Positions 25,974 through 35,356 of a stretch of DNA of 64,000 nucleotides are shown piece after piece. The DNA lies in the NCBI RefSeq assembly GCF_000374845.1, contig NZ_KB895414.1:682001-746000 (forward strand), in the 5' to 3' direction. The notes beneath the pieces were generated by a model. It worked only from the letters and a program-made list of their open reading frames with translations, was not told where the DNA came from and did no database searches. A program made the translations under genes and the position numbers. Each line of letters starts with the position of its first letter. Position 1 is the first letter of the stretch. This DNA is from Paenibacillus terrigena DSM 21567 (GTDB lineage: Bacteria > Bacillota > Bacilli > Paenibacillales > Paenibacillaceae).

Positions 25974-26062
25974 TATGCCACCTCAATATTCATGATTGTA
26001 AACGCATACCCTCATACTAAATGAAATCGTGCGAACTCCACATAGCCAAACCCGCCCATTAT

Positions 26063-26091
26063 TTGACCTTTTTTTCTAGCATACTTATACT
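26063..26091 (+). promoter_or_regulatory. Sigma-A-type promoter of the AraC gene
   Basis: TTGACC (26,063-26,068), a 17-base spacer and TATACT (26,086-26,091) lie 47 bases before the AraC start in the divergent region with the beta-galactosidase. Confidence 0.7.
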
Positions 26092-26138
26092 TGAATAGAA
26101 ATCATCATAAATCGTCTTGTCGGAGGGGATGACGGGAT

Positions 26139-27038
26139 ATGGAACTCTATTTGCCGGACCTGACCAGCACGATGCAAATTATTGGCTGCCATTTCGGAAC
26201 GAAACCGCCAGGGTGGCGTTATGCGCGGCATCACCATTTTTTGTTCGAAATTCTACATTGTATGGAAGGTTCAGCTTACCAAATGATCGGGGACGATGAG
26301 ACGACCCTTCATGCCGGTGAATGGATGCTCTTCAAGTCAGGCGTTGCGCATGAGATGATGAATCTTGCCGATCAACCTTATCGTTATTTCAACGTCCATT
26401 TTGACCTAGACGATCCGATCCTGCGCGCTGCCCTGTGTCAATTCGACTATACGATCCTAACGCCTGAGGAGATTGGTGCGAGTATGGATCAGCAATTAGC
26501 CATCGTGGAAGGGACAATACTGTCGCTGACGCAGAATACCGGCAATAAGCTTAGCGGCTCGATACAACAGCTGCATATTCAAGCTTTTATTCTGGAGCTG
26601 ATCGAACGGTTCTCACAGAAAATCCAAGCCCAGCTATCGGCATCTGTTGGCGAAAGCGCTGCCAGACCTACATCCTATACCCCAACGAGCAGTGAGACGG
26701 CTATCGCACGTGAGATGGAGTACATCCTGAGAATGGAGCAGCCCTATAAAGGGACGATCGGAGACATTGCATCCGAACTTGGCCTCAGTCGAAGCCAATG
26801 CAGCAAAATTTTCACCAAAGTGTATGGACAATCTCCGCGTCAATATATTAGCCGACTCATCTTGAACAAAGCGAAGCACTTATTGGTTAACTCCAACTTA
26901 TCGATTGAACAAATCGCCGAAGAACTCGGCTTCGAATCCACGAGTCAATTTTCCAGACAATTCCGGAGATGGACGGGAACGGCACCATCGCATTTCAGAC
27001 CGCGTCTGCACAATTCCGTGACTGTCGCTTCTCAATAA
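26139..27038 (+). CDS. AraC-family regulator with N-terminal cupin
   Basis: 299 residues. The N-terminal sensory part (about 20-110) has the HHHFLFEILHCMEG and AGEWMLFKSGVAHEM stretches of an AraC cupin. Two helix-turn-helix units follow (about 195-290), with IASELGLSRSQCSKIFTKVYG and the end signature IEQIAEELGFESTSQFSRQF. GGAGGGG lies ten bases before the ATG. It is divergent from the GH35 gene and so probably senses a galactoside or related sugar and controls it. Confidence 0.88.
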   Translation: MELYLPDLTSTMQIIGCHFGTKPPGWRYARHHHFLFEILHCMEGSAYQMIGDDETTLHAGEWMLFKSGVAHEMMNLADQPYRYFNVHFDLDDPILRAALCQFDYTILTPEEIGASMDQQLAIVEGTILSLTQNTGNKLSGSIQQLHIQAFILELIERFSQKIQAQLSASVGESAARPTSYTPTSSETAIAREMEYILRMEQPYKGTIGDIASELGLSRSQCSKIFTKVYGQSPRQYISRLILNKAKHLLVNSNLSIEQIAEELGFESTSQFSRQFRRWTGTAPSHFRPRLHNSVTVASQ

Positions 27039-27053
27039 ATGCAAAACACAAAT

Positions 27054-27090
27054 AAGACGCCTACAGCAATAATGCGGGCGTCTTTTTCTT
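27054..27090 (+). terminator. Intrinsic terminator of the AraC gene
   Basis: An AAGACGCC...GGGCGTCTT stem is followed by TTTCTT between the two convergent AraC genes. Confidence 0.7.
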
Positions 27091-27102
27091 ATGCGATTGA
27101 GT

Positions 27103-27978
27103 TTAGTGCAATCCCATACGACGCACATGCGAAGGGGAGACACCTTTATAGGTTTTAAACAACCGGCTGAAATAATAAATATCGTTAAACCCTGTAGCCA
27201 GTGCGATCTCCGAAATACTCTTCGACGTATTGTGCAGCATATATTCCGAATTGTTGATGCGCACATGATTGATATAATCTGAAATCGTCTTCCCGGTTAG
27301 CTCCTTGAACAGGCGGCTAAAATGGAATCGGCTCATATTGACCTGCTTGGCTAGATCGTCCACGGTCATTTTCGACGCATAGTTCTCCTCAATATATTGT
27401 AGGATTGGATCGAACCGTTCTAGATTTTTGATCCTTGTCTTATATTCGTTCACAGGCAGAACCCGCGCCACATATCTTCGCAGCAAGATTGTAAGCAGAC
27501 GGTACAATTCTGACTTTACCGCGAGCTCATAGCCGAACTCCCTACCATCGTACTCTTCGATCAGCTTCTTCAGGCAGGCATTTACCTCGGCATCCTGCGA
27601 TATTTTATGCTGGAACGAGATCTGATTCTGGGTAATCGGCGTAATGTACTTCGTCTCCACTGCATCCACGGATTGACTGTGCAGTAAGGACGGGTCCGCA
27701 ATCACCGTAAAATAGAACAAATTATCCGATAGATTCACGCCGTGGTGCAAATCCGTACTATTCACAACCACTAAATCCCCGCCCGATACATAGCTCGGCT
27801 CCGAGTTGCATTCGATCATCGCCTCACCCTCAACAATGACAAGGAATTCAATATGTTCATGCCAATGATGCGGAAAACACGTCATACCATATTCGGTAAA
27901 ACGCGTTCGATGAATTTTGAGCGGAAAATGCGGATCGGGCATATCCATATGCTCACGATGGGATTGTAGTTTTTCCAA
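27103..27978 (-). CDS. AraC-family regulator of the adjacent sugar gene set
   Basis: 291 residues from the TTG at 27,978, selected for the GAGGTGAGG site just before it. ATG 27,948 and a longer frame to 28,020 are alternatives. The cupin part shows PHHWHEHIEFLVIVEGEA and GGDLVVVNSTDLHHGV. The C-terminal double HTH has VDDLAKQVNMSRFHFSRLFK and ISEIALATGFNDIYYFSRLFK. It diverges from the Gfo/Idh dehydrogenase gene and probably activates it and the following isomerases; the inducer is unknown. Confidence 0.85.
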   Translation of the reverse strand: MEKLQSHREHMDMPDPHFPLKIHRTRFTEYGMTCFPHHWHEHIEFLVIVEGEAMIECNSEPSYVSGGDLVVVNSTDLHHGVNLSDNLFYFTVIADPSLLHSQSVDAVETKYITPITQNQISFQHKISQDAEVNACLKKLIEEYDGREFGYELAVKSELYRLLTILLRRYVARVLPVNEYKTRIKNLERFDPILQYIEENYASKMTVDDLAKQVNMSRFHFSRLFKELTGKTISDYINHVRINNSEYMLHNTSKSISEIALATGFNDIYYFSRLFKTYKGVSPSHVRRMGLH

Positions 27979-28107
27979 TTTCCTCACCTCAAATAGCACA
28001 ATAATACAAAACATCAGCAATGCTTTTCATGGAGTTCCCTCCTCTAAATAATATAATACAGACATAAAGATTAATAGATGAAATCATTGAGAGGAGCAAA
28101 AAATATT

Positions 28108-29166
28108 ATGTCTACAATTAAAATTGGTGTCATTGGTGCAGGTTCCATCTCGGAGGCGCATTTTAATGCGTACAAAGGCAATAAAGAAGTTGAGATTTAT
28201 GCGGTTTGTGATTTGAATGAACAAAGAGCGCAAGACAAAGCAAATAAATACGGTGCTTCGAAAATATATACAGACTATAACGAGCTGCTAGCTAACCCGG
28301 AAATTGAAGCTGTCAGCATCTGTACTTGGAATAACACACATGCAGAGATTAGTGCTGCAGCGATTCGCGCAGGCAAACATGTTCTTGTCGAGAAGCCACT
28401 TTGCCGCACTGTTGAGGAAGCGCTTCAATTACAAGAAGTGGTTCGCTCTTCGAACAAAATTCTTCAAGTCGGTGTCGTTCGTCGTTACGATCCTAACGCG
28501 CAAATGCTTCGTAAATTCATCGACAATGGCGATATTGGCGAAATCTATTATGCCAAAGCATCCAGCATTCGCCGTCTTGGCAACCCAGGCGGCTGGTTCT
28601 CGGATATCGAGCGTTCCGGCGGCGGACCACTTATCGATATCGGCGTACACGTCATCGACTTGTGCTGGTACATGATGGGCAGACCAAAAGTAAAATCCGT
28701 AAGTGGTAATACGTACCGCAAGCTGGGCAACCGTTCGAACATCCAGAACCTTTCCTTCTATCAAGCAGCAGACTATGATGCTGAGAAGAATACGGTTGAA
28801 GATATGACGAACGCATTGATTCGCTTCGAAAATGGCGCTTCCCTACTCGTTGATGTGAGCTTTACGCTGCATGCAAGAAAAGATGAAGCGACTGTGAAAT
28901 TGTTCGGAACGAAGGGCGGCCTTGAAATCGATCCTGAAATTTATATTGCAACAGAGAAATATGACACGATTCTTAATATCAAGCCGCAAACAGACGCAGC
29001 AAGCTTCGACTTCGGACGCGCGTTCCAATCGGAAATTGATAACTTTATCCGCTGCGTAAAAACAGGCGAAGAGCCAATCAGTCCGGTTGAAGACGGCGTT
29101 GAGATCATGAAAATTCTACGCGGTATCTACGAATCCGCTGAGAAGGGCCAAGAAATTCACTTCTAG
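28108..29166 (+). CDS. Gfo/Idh/MocA-family oxidoreductase
   Basis: 352 residues from MSTIKIGVIGAGSISEAHF, which follows GAGGAG; the in-frame ATG at 28,078 precedes that site. The Rossmann domain carries GAGSIS, and VLVEKPLCRT holds the catalytic lysine. The GGGPLIDIGVHVIDLCWY segment gives the conserved Asp and His of sugar dehydrogenases. Family members oxidise inositols, sugars or sugar acids with NAD(P). With the two TIM-barrel isomerases downstream it resembles polyol/inositol-type catabolic sets, but the substrate is not readable. Confidence 0.9.
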   Translation: MSTIKIGVIGAGSISEAHFNAYKGNKEVEIYAVCDLNEQRAQDKANKYGASKIYTDYNELLANPEIEAVSICTWNNTHAEISAAAIRAGKHVLVEKPLCRTVEEALQLQEVVRSSNKILQVGVVRRYDPNAQMLRKFIDNGDIGEIYYAKASSIRRLGNPGGWFSDIERSGGGPLIDIGVHVIDLCWYMMGRPKVKSVSGNTYRKLGNRSNIQNLSFYQAADYDAEKNTVEDMTNALIRFENGASLLVDVSFTLHARKDEATVKLFGTKGGLEIDPEIYIATEKYDTILNIKPQTDAASFDFGRAFQSEIDNFIRCVKTGEEPISPVEDGVEIMKILRGIYESAEKGQEIHF

Positions 29167-29184
29167 AGGTTGTTCAAAAAGTCA
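29164..29184. repeat. Solo end of the MITE-like repeat
   Basis: The 21 bases starting TAGAGGTTGTTCAAAAAGTC match 18,170-18,190 exactly, including the left terminal repeat and its flank. The rest of the element is absent. It sits between the dehydrogenase stop and the next gene. Confidence 0.6.
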
Positions 29185-29228
29185 TCTTTGACGAATAGCA
29201 TCATAACTAATAAAAGGATGTGTACGAG

Positions 29229-30086
29229 ATGAAACTCGGATTAAGTTCATATAGTCTATATCAAGCTATGCAGTCTGGCCAATTGACATTTTCAGAGGCC
29301 ATTGAATGGGCCGCAGATCATGGCGCTGAACATATCGAGATCGTTCCGCTCGGATTCGATCTGAACAAGAACCCAGAGCTAATCGATGTGATCCGTCAGA
29401 CGGCGGAAGCGAAAGGCATCGAAATCTCGAACTACGCGATTGGCGCGAACTTCATTACGGAAGACGAAGCATCCTATGAGGCAGAAATCGCCCGCGTCAT
29501 GAAAGAAGTCGATAACGCAGCCGCGCTCGGCGTGAAGCTGATGCGCCACGACGTTGCGAGCCGCAGCGACATTTCCATCAATAACTTTAATAGCGATCTG
29601 CCGAAGCTTGCTGACGCATGCCGCCGCATCGCGGATCATGCCGCGCAATACGGCATCACGACAAGCGTAGAGAACCACGGCTACTACATTCAGAACGCAG
29701 ATCGCGTGCAAGCGCTCGTGCATGCAGTTGATCGTCCGAACTACCGCACGACGCTAGATATCGGGAACTTCATGTGCTCCGACGAAGAATCTGTTGTTGC
29801 GACGAAGAAGAATATCGGCATCGCATCGATGGTTCACATTAAAGACTTCTACCTGCGTCCAGCAGGACAGAATCCTGGCAGAGGCTGGTTCCCGACGTCT
29901 TCCGGCAACTACTTACGCGGAGCGATCGCAGGACATGGCGACGTCAATATGCGTGAAGTACTGCGCGTTGTGAAGCAATCCGGCTACGATGGTTACCTCT
30001 CGCTCGAATTCGAAGGCATGGAAGAATGCCGCCTAGCTTCGGAGATTGGCCTTGAGAACATCCGTCGTATCTGGGATGAAGTATAA
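29229..30086 (+). CDS. Sugar phosphate isomerase/epimerase-like TIM-barrel protein (1)
   Basis: 285 residues from MKLGLSSYSL; a GTG nine bases earlier is less well placed relative to AAAAGGA. It belongs to the AP-endonuclease-2/xylose-isomerase-like barrel family. Metal-site positions lie in EHIEIVPLG, TSVENHGYY, LDIGNF, VHIKDFY and the C-terminal YLSLEFEGME. These proteins isomerise or epimerise ketoses or inosose-type compounds. It belongs with the dehydrogenase before it and a second barrel 41 bases after. Confidence 0.88.
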   Translation: MKLGLSSYSLYQAMQSGQLTFSEAIEWAADHGAEHIEIVPLGFDLNKNPELIDVIRQTAEAKGIEISNYAIGANFITEDEASYEAEIARVMKEVDNAAALGVKLMRHDVASRSDISINNFNSDLPKLADACRRIADHAAQYGITTSVENHGYYIQNADRVQALVHAVDRPNYRTTLDIGNFMCSDEESVVATKKNIGIASMVHIKDFYLRPAGQNPGRGWFPTSSGNYLRGAIAGHGDVNMREVLRVVKQSGYDGYLSLEFEGMEECRLASEIGLENIRRIWDEV

Positions 30087-30127
30087 GCGCAGGAATCTAT
30101 GAATAACGAATGAAGGAGAGAATCGAG

Positions 30128-31003
30128 ATGGGAATTCCAAATAAAATCGGCGTTATCGTCGATAGCTTCCAGGTGGGCGTACGTGAAGGCCTCATTAAAG
30201 CTAAAAATGTAGGTGCAGACGGCGTACAAATCTATGCGGTCAAAGGTGAGATGGATCCCGACAATCTATCCACTGCACAGCGCAAAGAGCTGAAAGAATA
30301 TATCGCATCACTTGGTCTTGAAATCTCCGCCCTTGTCGGCGACCTTGGCGGTCATGGATTCCAAGATAAGAATGAAAATGCATGGAAAATCGAGAAATCC
30401 AAACGAATTCTTGACCTGGCTGTAGAGCTCGGAACGAATGTCGTAACGACACATATCGGAATTGTGCCTGACGATACGAACAGCGAAGTCTACCATGCCA
30501 TGCAGCAAGCTTGTGATGAGCTTAGCCGTTATGCAACGAGCGTCAATGCCTATTTCGCGATTGAGACAGGTCCTGAGCGTTCCGCTCATTTGCGTGACTT
30601 CCTTAATACGCTTAGCACGAACGGATTATCCGTTAACTTCGATCCTGCGAATATGGTCATGGTCACAGGCGATGACCCCGTTGAGGGCGTACACAACCTG
30701 AAGGATTACATCGTGCATACGCATGCGAAGGACGGTATTCGCTTGCAAGAAGTTGATCCTCGTGTCATCTATGGGGCACTTGGTTTCGAACCGCTTGATC
30801 ATGAGAAGATGGCTAAGATGGTTACAGACGGCCAATTCTTCCGTGAAGTGCCGCTTGGCGAGGGGAAAGTCGCATGGCCTGCTTATATTCAAGCGCTGCA
30901 AGATATCGGCTATACGGGCTACTTGACGATTGAACGCGAGGTAGGCACGAACCCAGAGGCTGACATTGCGAAGGCGGTTCAGTTCTTGAAGCAATTCAAA
31001 TAA
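30128..31003 (+). CDS. Sugar phosphate isomerase/epimerase-like TIM-barrel protein (2)
   Basis: 291 residues from MGIPNKIGVI, with AAGGAG about ten bases upstream. It has the same AP-endonuclease-2 fold but is clearly divergent from the gene before it. Metal-site stretches are VTTHIGIVPD, FAIETGPE, NFDPANMVM, VHTHAKDG and YLTIEREVG. It probably performs another isomerisation in the same pathway. A terminator follows at once, so it ends the operon. Confidence 0.87.
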   Translation: MGIPNKIGVIVDSFQVGVREGLIKAKNVGADGVQIYAVKGEMDPDNLSTAQRKELKEYIASLGLEISALVGDLGGHGFQDKNENAWKIEKSKRILDLAVELGTNVVTTHIGIVPDDTNSEVYHAMQQACDELSRYATSVNAYFAIETGPERSAHLRDFLNTLSTNGLSVNFDPANMVMVTGDDPVEGVHNLKDYIVHTHAKDGIRLQEVDPRVIYGALGFEPLDHEKMAKMVTDGQFFREVPLGEGKVAWPAYIQALQDIGYTGYLTIEREVGTNPEADIAKAVQFLKQFK

Positions 31004-31020
31004 CATCCAAAGATATGCAA

Positions 31021-31056
31021 AGACCCTTCCGGTTCATCCGAACCTTGGAAGGGTCT
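31021..31056. terminator. Bidirectional intrinsic terminator
   Basis: AGACCCTTCC and GGAAGGGTCT arms with inner GGTT/AACC pairing lie between the isomerase and the convergent thiamine-binding gene. Confidence 0.75.
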
Positions 31057-31081
31057 CTTCGTATTCTACATCTTCACGAAC

Positions 31082-31390
31082 CTAGGTATTCAGCTTCGCT
31101 CTCACCGATTCAAGCTTCTGCGCCACCGAGCTGTCTTGATCTCTACGGTCATCGATCTTCACCACCGTCGATACACGTCCTGCTCCCGCTTGGAATGGAC
31201 ACTCATGCAGCCTTTGGATTGCGTCGAACAGTCGATCAATCGAACCTTCGATGATCGTCCCCATCGCCGTCATCTCATAGTTGATGCCTTCAACTGAGGA
31301 TAAGGTCCGCTGCATATCTGCCACGTACCCGCTAAGACTTGTCGTTGCCGTCCCAATGGGAATCACCGTAATTTCAGCAATTGCCATCAT
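31082..31390 (-). CDS. Thiamine-binding protein, MTH1187/YqgV family
   Basis: 102 residues with a ferredoxin-like fold. It starts MMAIAEITVIPIG and shows YEMTAMGTIIEG and VVKIDDRRD, the pattern of the YkoF/MTH1187 family that binds thiamine-like ligands as oligomers. GGAGGG precedes the start. It lies alone, downstream of the sulfate transporter region, and no thiamine riboswitch was seen. Confidence 0.85.
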   Translation of the reverse strand: MMAIAEITVIPIGTATTSLSGYVADMQRTLSSVEGINYEMTAMGTIIEGSIDRLFDAIQRLHECPFQAGAGRVSTVVKIDDRRDQDSSVAQKLESVRAKLNT

Positions 31391-31457
31391 TCACCCTCCT
31401 CTCTTTGTGCTTCATTCTTCTATTTTACCTGATTTTAGACCGTAACCCTAGTCATGC

Positions 31458-31505
31458 GAAAAGACTCCTACCAGGAACAGCTTTATGCCCGCTGATAAGA
31501 GTCCT
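31458..31505 (-). terminator. Probable terminator after the sulfate-binding gene
   Basis: On the minus strand a GGACTC...GAGTC stem with inner CAGC/GCTG pairing is followed by TTTTC, just after the sbp stop. Confidence 0.4.
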
Positions 31506-31522
31506 TCAATTCGTAAAGGAAT

Positions 31523-32611
31523 TTAAATCCCTGCCAACACCTGATACCATACGCCTCGCTTAGAATACAGCTTCTCGCGCACTTCTTTCCACCCACCTAG
31601 ATACTGGATGTCGAAAAGTCCTTGCGGTGTTGCATAGCGATCTTTTACCGTCGCATAGACTTTCGGATTTACAGGTCTAAATCCTGCATCCGCAAATGCC
31701 TTCTGCGCTTCATCTTGAACGAGATAGTCAATGAACGCTTCGGCGACTTCCCTCGTACCGTGCTTATCTACGTTCTTATCGACAACCGCTGCCGGGTTCT
31801 CGATCCGAATCGTATTCGTCGGAACAACGATATCGTATTTCTTCCCTTGCTGAATGCGTGCGAGCAGCTCATTCTCGTATGTCACGATGACATCCCCGAC
31901 ACCGTATTCGAACGCAGCCATCGATGCCCGCCCGCTCTTATCGAGCGACTCAATATTCTGATGCACTCGTTCTAAATACTGCTTGGCAAAGGCAGGGTCC
32001 TTCACACCCTTCGCTTCTGAAACTTTGAGACCTGCGCCATAAATCGCATTAATGTCCCATTGCGCACCGCCGGATGTCTTCGGATTCGGGTAGAGCACCT
32101 TCACGCCCGGCTTCATCAGATCTTCCCAATCCTTGATTCCGAGCGGGTTGCCTGAACGTGTGCCGAGGACAACAATCGAATCTGTGATCATCCCTTGATT
32201 CGCTTTCTTCTTCCACTCATGCGTGATCAGGCTAGCCTTCGTTAGTTTATCGATATCGCCTTCCATCGCAAGTAAAGTAACATCCGCCTCGAAGCCACCG
32301 ACAATTGCCCTAGCCTGTGTACCCGAAGCTTCATAAGACTCTTGGAATTCCACGCGTTGCCCCGTCTTCGCCAGCCAAAAAGATTGAAATCTCGGTAAAA
32401 TGTCCTGAAGTGCATCCTTCACGACACTATAAGCACCGATCACCAGTGTCACCTTTTGACCCGTTGACGACGTCTTCGGTTGTGAATCCGATGCGCCAGC
32501 TGTTGAAGCTGAAGGTTGTGATGCGCCCCCGCAAGCCGTCATACTTACGCTGAGTAGACTGATCATTAACAATAGGGCCAGCGCAGAGCGCAAACGCTTC
32601 GATCGCATCAC
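31523..32611 (-). CDS. sbp: Sulfate-binding lipoprotein of ABC importer
   Basis: 362 residues. A signal peptide ends in the lipobox SVSMTACGG, followed by a Ser/Ala-rich linker. The mature part matches sulfate/thiosulfate binders: IGAYSVVKDALQDILPRF, FQESYEASGTQARAIVGG, ADVTLLAMEGDIDKL, NPKTSGGAQWDINA and FRPVNPKV. It delivers sulfate to CysTWA. Unusually for Gram-negative order, it is the last gene of the operon, 35 bases after cysA. Confidence 0.93.
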   Translation of the reverse strand: MMRSKRLRSALALLLMISLLSVSMTACGGASQPSASTAGASDSQPKTSSTGQKVTLVIGAYSVVKDALQDILPRFQSFWLAKTGQRVEFQESYEASGTQARAIVGGFEADVTLLAMEGDIDKLTKASLITHEWKKKANQGMITDSIVVLGTRSGNPLGIKDWEDLMKPGVKVLYPNPKTSGGAQWDINAIYGAGLKVSEAKGVKDPAFAKQYLERVHQNIESLDKSGRASMAAFEYGVGDVIVTYENELLARIQQGKKYDIVVPTNTIRIENPAAVVDKNVDKHGTREVAEAFIDYLVQDEAQKAFADAGFRPVNPKVYATVKDRYATPQGLFDIQYLGGWKEVREKLYSKRGVWYQVLAGI

Positions 32612-32646
32612 ATTTCCTCTTTTCTTGATTGTATTTGAAGTCTCAT

Positions 32647-33711
32647 CTAGATATGGACCGGCATTGGATCGACCTTGAGCCGATTCTCCATCATCCAGCT
32701 GTCATGATCATTGAACAGATATGCCCTATGAATCAGCACGTAAATCTCATCCCCCGGATGGAGTACTTCTTTCTCCAAGGAACGATACGTAATTAACGTA
32801 TGCTTACCGACGACCACTTCAACCATCCATTCACTGCCTCGGAAATGAATATGCTTAATGCGGCCCTGCTCCGTCGCCGAAGCGATCGGGAACTCATGCC
32901 GACTACCAATCTCGATATATTCCGGACGAATCAACGCCCTTGTACTCGGCCAATGCGCAGCATCCTCAAAGCCTTTCAATTCTGATATATTGTCTACAAT
33001 CGAAGACTCGCCGATAAAGCTCGCAACGAACGGTGTCTGCGGCGCCTTATAAATATCCCAAGGTGTTCCCTTCTGCTCGACCCGCCCCTGGCTAATAATC
33101 ATAATCTCATCGGCAACCTCAATCGCCTCATCTTGGTCATGCGTGACGAAAATGGAAGTAATACCTACACGCTCAATCAGATCTCTTAGCCAAGTGCGAA
33201 GCTCTTGACGTATTTTCGCATCAATCGCTGCGAATGGCTCATCTAACAGCAGTAACTGAGGTTCAGGTGCGAGTGCCCGCGCGAACGCAACACGCTGCCG
33301 CTGCCCACCTGATAGCTGGTGCGGATAACGGTGCTCGAATCCCGATAACCCCGTCAATTCGACGAGCTCCATCACGCGTGCCTTAATCTGCTGCTTCGAT
33401 TGCTTCTTAATTTTCAGCCCGAACGCAATATTGTCATAGACCGTCATGTGCTTGAACAATGCATAGTTCTGAAAAACAAACCCAATGCCACGCTCCTGCG
33501 GAGGCAGATCATTGACACGGCGTCCATGGAAAAGAATATCTCCCGAATCTGGACTCTCAAGTCCTGCCAGCATCCGTAGAATCGACGTTTTACCGCCGCC
33601 GCTCGGACCGAGCAGCCCGATCAGATGCCCTTTCTCAATCGAGAAGCTCACATCTTTCACCGCATGAAATTGACCAAAATGTTTATTTAACCCCGACACT
33701 TCAATATGCAT
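32647..33711 (-). CDS. cysA: Sulfate/thiosulfate ABC importer ATPase
   Basis: 354 residues from MHIEVSGLNKHFG. ATG 33,711 lies two bases after the cysW stop, with AAGGGGAG inside the cysW end; an upstream in-frame codon at 33,744 is rejected because it would overlap cysW. Walker A is GPSGGGKTS, signature LSGGQRQRVA, Walker B LLLLDEPFAAID. The C-terminal regulatory TOBE-like domain is present, so length is normal. It energises sulfate uptake through CysT and CysW. Confidence 0.94.
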   Translation of the reverse strand: MHIEVSGLNKHFGQFHAVKDVSFSIEKGHLIGLLGPSGGGKTSILRMLAGLESPDSGDILFHGRRVNDLPPQERGIGFVFQNYALFKHMTVYDNIAFGLKIKKQSKQQIKARVMELVELTGLSGFEHRYPHQLSGGQRQRVAFARALAPEPQLLLLDEPFAAIDAKIRQELRTWLRDLIERVGITSIFVTHDQDEAIEVADEIMIISQGRVEQKGTPWDIYKAPQTPFVASFIGESSIVDNISELKGFEDAAHWPSTRALIRPEYIEIGSRHEFPIASATEQGRIKHIHFRGSEWMVEVVVGKHTLITYRSLEKEVLHPGDEIYVLIHRAYLFNDHDSWMMENRLKVDPMPVHI

Positions 33712-33713
33712 CG

Positions 33714-34511
33714 TTAATGCACTCCCCTTCTTCTTTTGGCCCATTCCATAAATAACAGCAAAAGTACCGAGAATACAGCTAGCACCAGTGCCACGCCATT
33801 CGCGGACACCACATTGAAATTCTCCACATCCTGATAGACGAGCGTCGTCGCTGTCTGCGTCTTATTCATCACATTCCCGGATACGACGAGTACCGCACCG
33901 AATTCGCCAAGCGATCTTGCAATCGTCAGCACGACGCCATATATCACACCGAACCGAATGAGCGGCCACGTCACTTTCCAGAACGTCGTCCAACCATAAG
34001 CGCCAAGCGTCGAAGCGGCCTCTTCCTGCTGTGTGCCGACTTCTTGCAGAACAGGCATCACTTCGCGCACCATCAGCGGAAAGGTAACGAATAGCGTCGC
34101 GAGCACCATGCCCGGAAACGCATAGACAATTTTGAAACCGATCGATTCGAAGAACGCCCCTATGGTTGTGCTCGGACCGAGGATCAACACAATCATTAAT
34201 CCTCCAATGACCGGCGATACAGCAAAAGGCAAATCAACAATGCTATTTAAGAACTGCTTCAGCCGAGAACCCATCCAAGTCCCTCGAACCAAATACATCG
34301 CGAGCATGACGCCAAAGATTGTGTTTAACATCGTCACGACCACGACAATCCAAGCGGTCATCATAAGCGCATGAACGGCTTCAGGACGCGTAATCGCATG
34401 AATAAGCCCATCAAGCCCTTCCTGCCAAGCACCGGTACCTATTTTGAAGAGGGGGATAATCAATAAGACGATGAATACGAGATACGTTAATGCAATTAGA
34501 ATTCGTCTCAC
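33714..34511 (-). CDS. cysW: Sulfate ABC importer permease CysW
   Basis: 265 residues from the GTG at 34,511, which overlaps the cysT stop (GTGA) and has GAGGAGG eight bases before. About six membrane helices. The EAA loop that meets the ATPase reads EEAASTLGAYGWTTFWKVT. FAVSPVIGGL and SLGEFGAVLVVSG are typical of CysW. It pairs with CysT as the channel. Confidence 0.93.
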   Translation of the reverse strand: MRRILIALTYLVFIVLLIIPLFKIGTGAWQEGLDGLIHAITRPEAVHALMMTAWIVVVVTMLNTIFGVMLAMYLVRGTWMGSRLKQFLNSIVDLPFAVSPVIGGLMIVLILGPSTTIGAFFESIGFKIVYAFPGMVLATLFVTFPLMVREVMPVLQEVGTQQEEAASTLGAYGWTTFWKVTWPLIRFGVIYGVVLTIARSLGEFGAVLVVSGNVMNKTQTATTLVYQDVENFNVVSANGVALVLAVFSVLLLLFMEWAKRRRGVH

Positions 34512-35323
34512 TTCGCATGCCTCCTCATCTGCACCCAGTTCACAAGCCATAAGATGAGGAACGATAACGACAATAGCAGAATCGATACGGCTGCCGCACC
34601 TTGCGGATTATCGCTCTCCACTTCACCAAAAATATATACAGACGCGATGAGTGTTTTGCCGGGAATGTTCCCTGCAACAAGCACTACCGCACCGAATTCT
34701 GCGAGCGCACGCGAAAATGCAAGCATTGCTCCACTTAACACACCGGGAAGAATCGATGGTAAAATGACACGACGAAACACATGGAACTTCGAAGCCCCCA
34801 ATAAATAAGCAGCTTCTTCTTCTGATTTATCCAATTCTTCGAGCAGCGGTTGAATCGCACGAATGACGAATGGAAACGTAACGAAGACCATCGCAATCAC
34901 AATGGCTGGTTCATGGAAGACGATCTGCAGTCCTAATTGTGCGGCGAGATTACCCACCCAACTGTTCGGACCAAGCAACAGCAATATCATTAATCCACCT
35001 ACAGCGGTGGGTAAGGCGAAGGGCAGATCCACGAGGCTGTTCAAGAAGGTACGACCAATAAATTTATAGCGATTTAGTACCCACGCGATCATCGTGCCAA
35101 TGAGTATATTGATCGCCGTTGCAATCAGTGACAGCTTCAAGGTTAACAGAATCGACTTCCATGCAAGCGGATCACTTACGCTATCCGCGAACGCGCTCCA
35201 TCCGAGCGAGAATGACTTGGTGTATACACCGATAATTGGCAGGGCAATTAATACGATAAAATACAGCATGACTGTACTTCGAAATCCCCAGCTCCATCCT
35301 TTGTGACGCAAAATGCCATTCAT
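34508..35323 (-). CDS. cysT: Sulfate ABC importer permease CysT
   Basis: 271 residues with six membrane helices, normal length. Its EAA loop is EEEAAYLLGASKFHVFRRV, with DLPFALPTAVGG and ALAEFGAVVLVAGNIPG as family marks. GAGGAGG precedes the ATG. It is the first gene of cysT-cysW-cysA-sbp, so expression of all four should start upstream of it. Confidence 0.94.
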   Translation of the reverse strand: MNGILRHKGWSWGFRSTVMLYFIVLIALPIIGVYTKSFSLGWSAFADSVSDPLAWKSILLTLKLSLIATAINILIGTMIAWVLNRYKFIGRTFLNSLVDLPFALPTAVGGLMILLLLGPNSWVGNLAAQLGLQIVFHEPAIVIAMVFVTFPFVIRAIQPLLEELDKSEEEAAYLLGASKFHVFRRVILPSILPGVLSGAMLAFSRALAEFGAVVLVAGNIPGKTLIASVYIFGEVESDNPQGAAAVSILLLSLSFLILWLVNWVQMRRHAK

Positions 35324-35356
35324 GCGAAGATCCTCCTCAAGCAGCGAAGTTCATAT

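Noticed and set aside
25997-26010. Catabolite-response (cre) site TGTAAACGCATACC between GH35 and AraC
   Set aside because: It departs from the cre consensus at two positions, including part of the palindrome, so support is weak.
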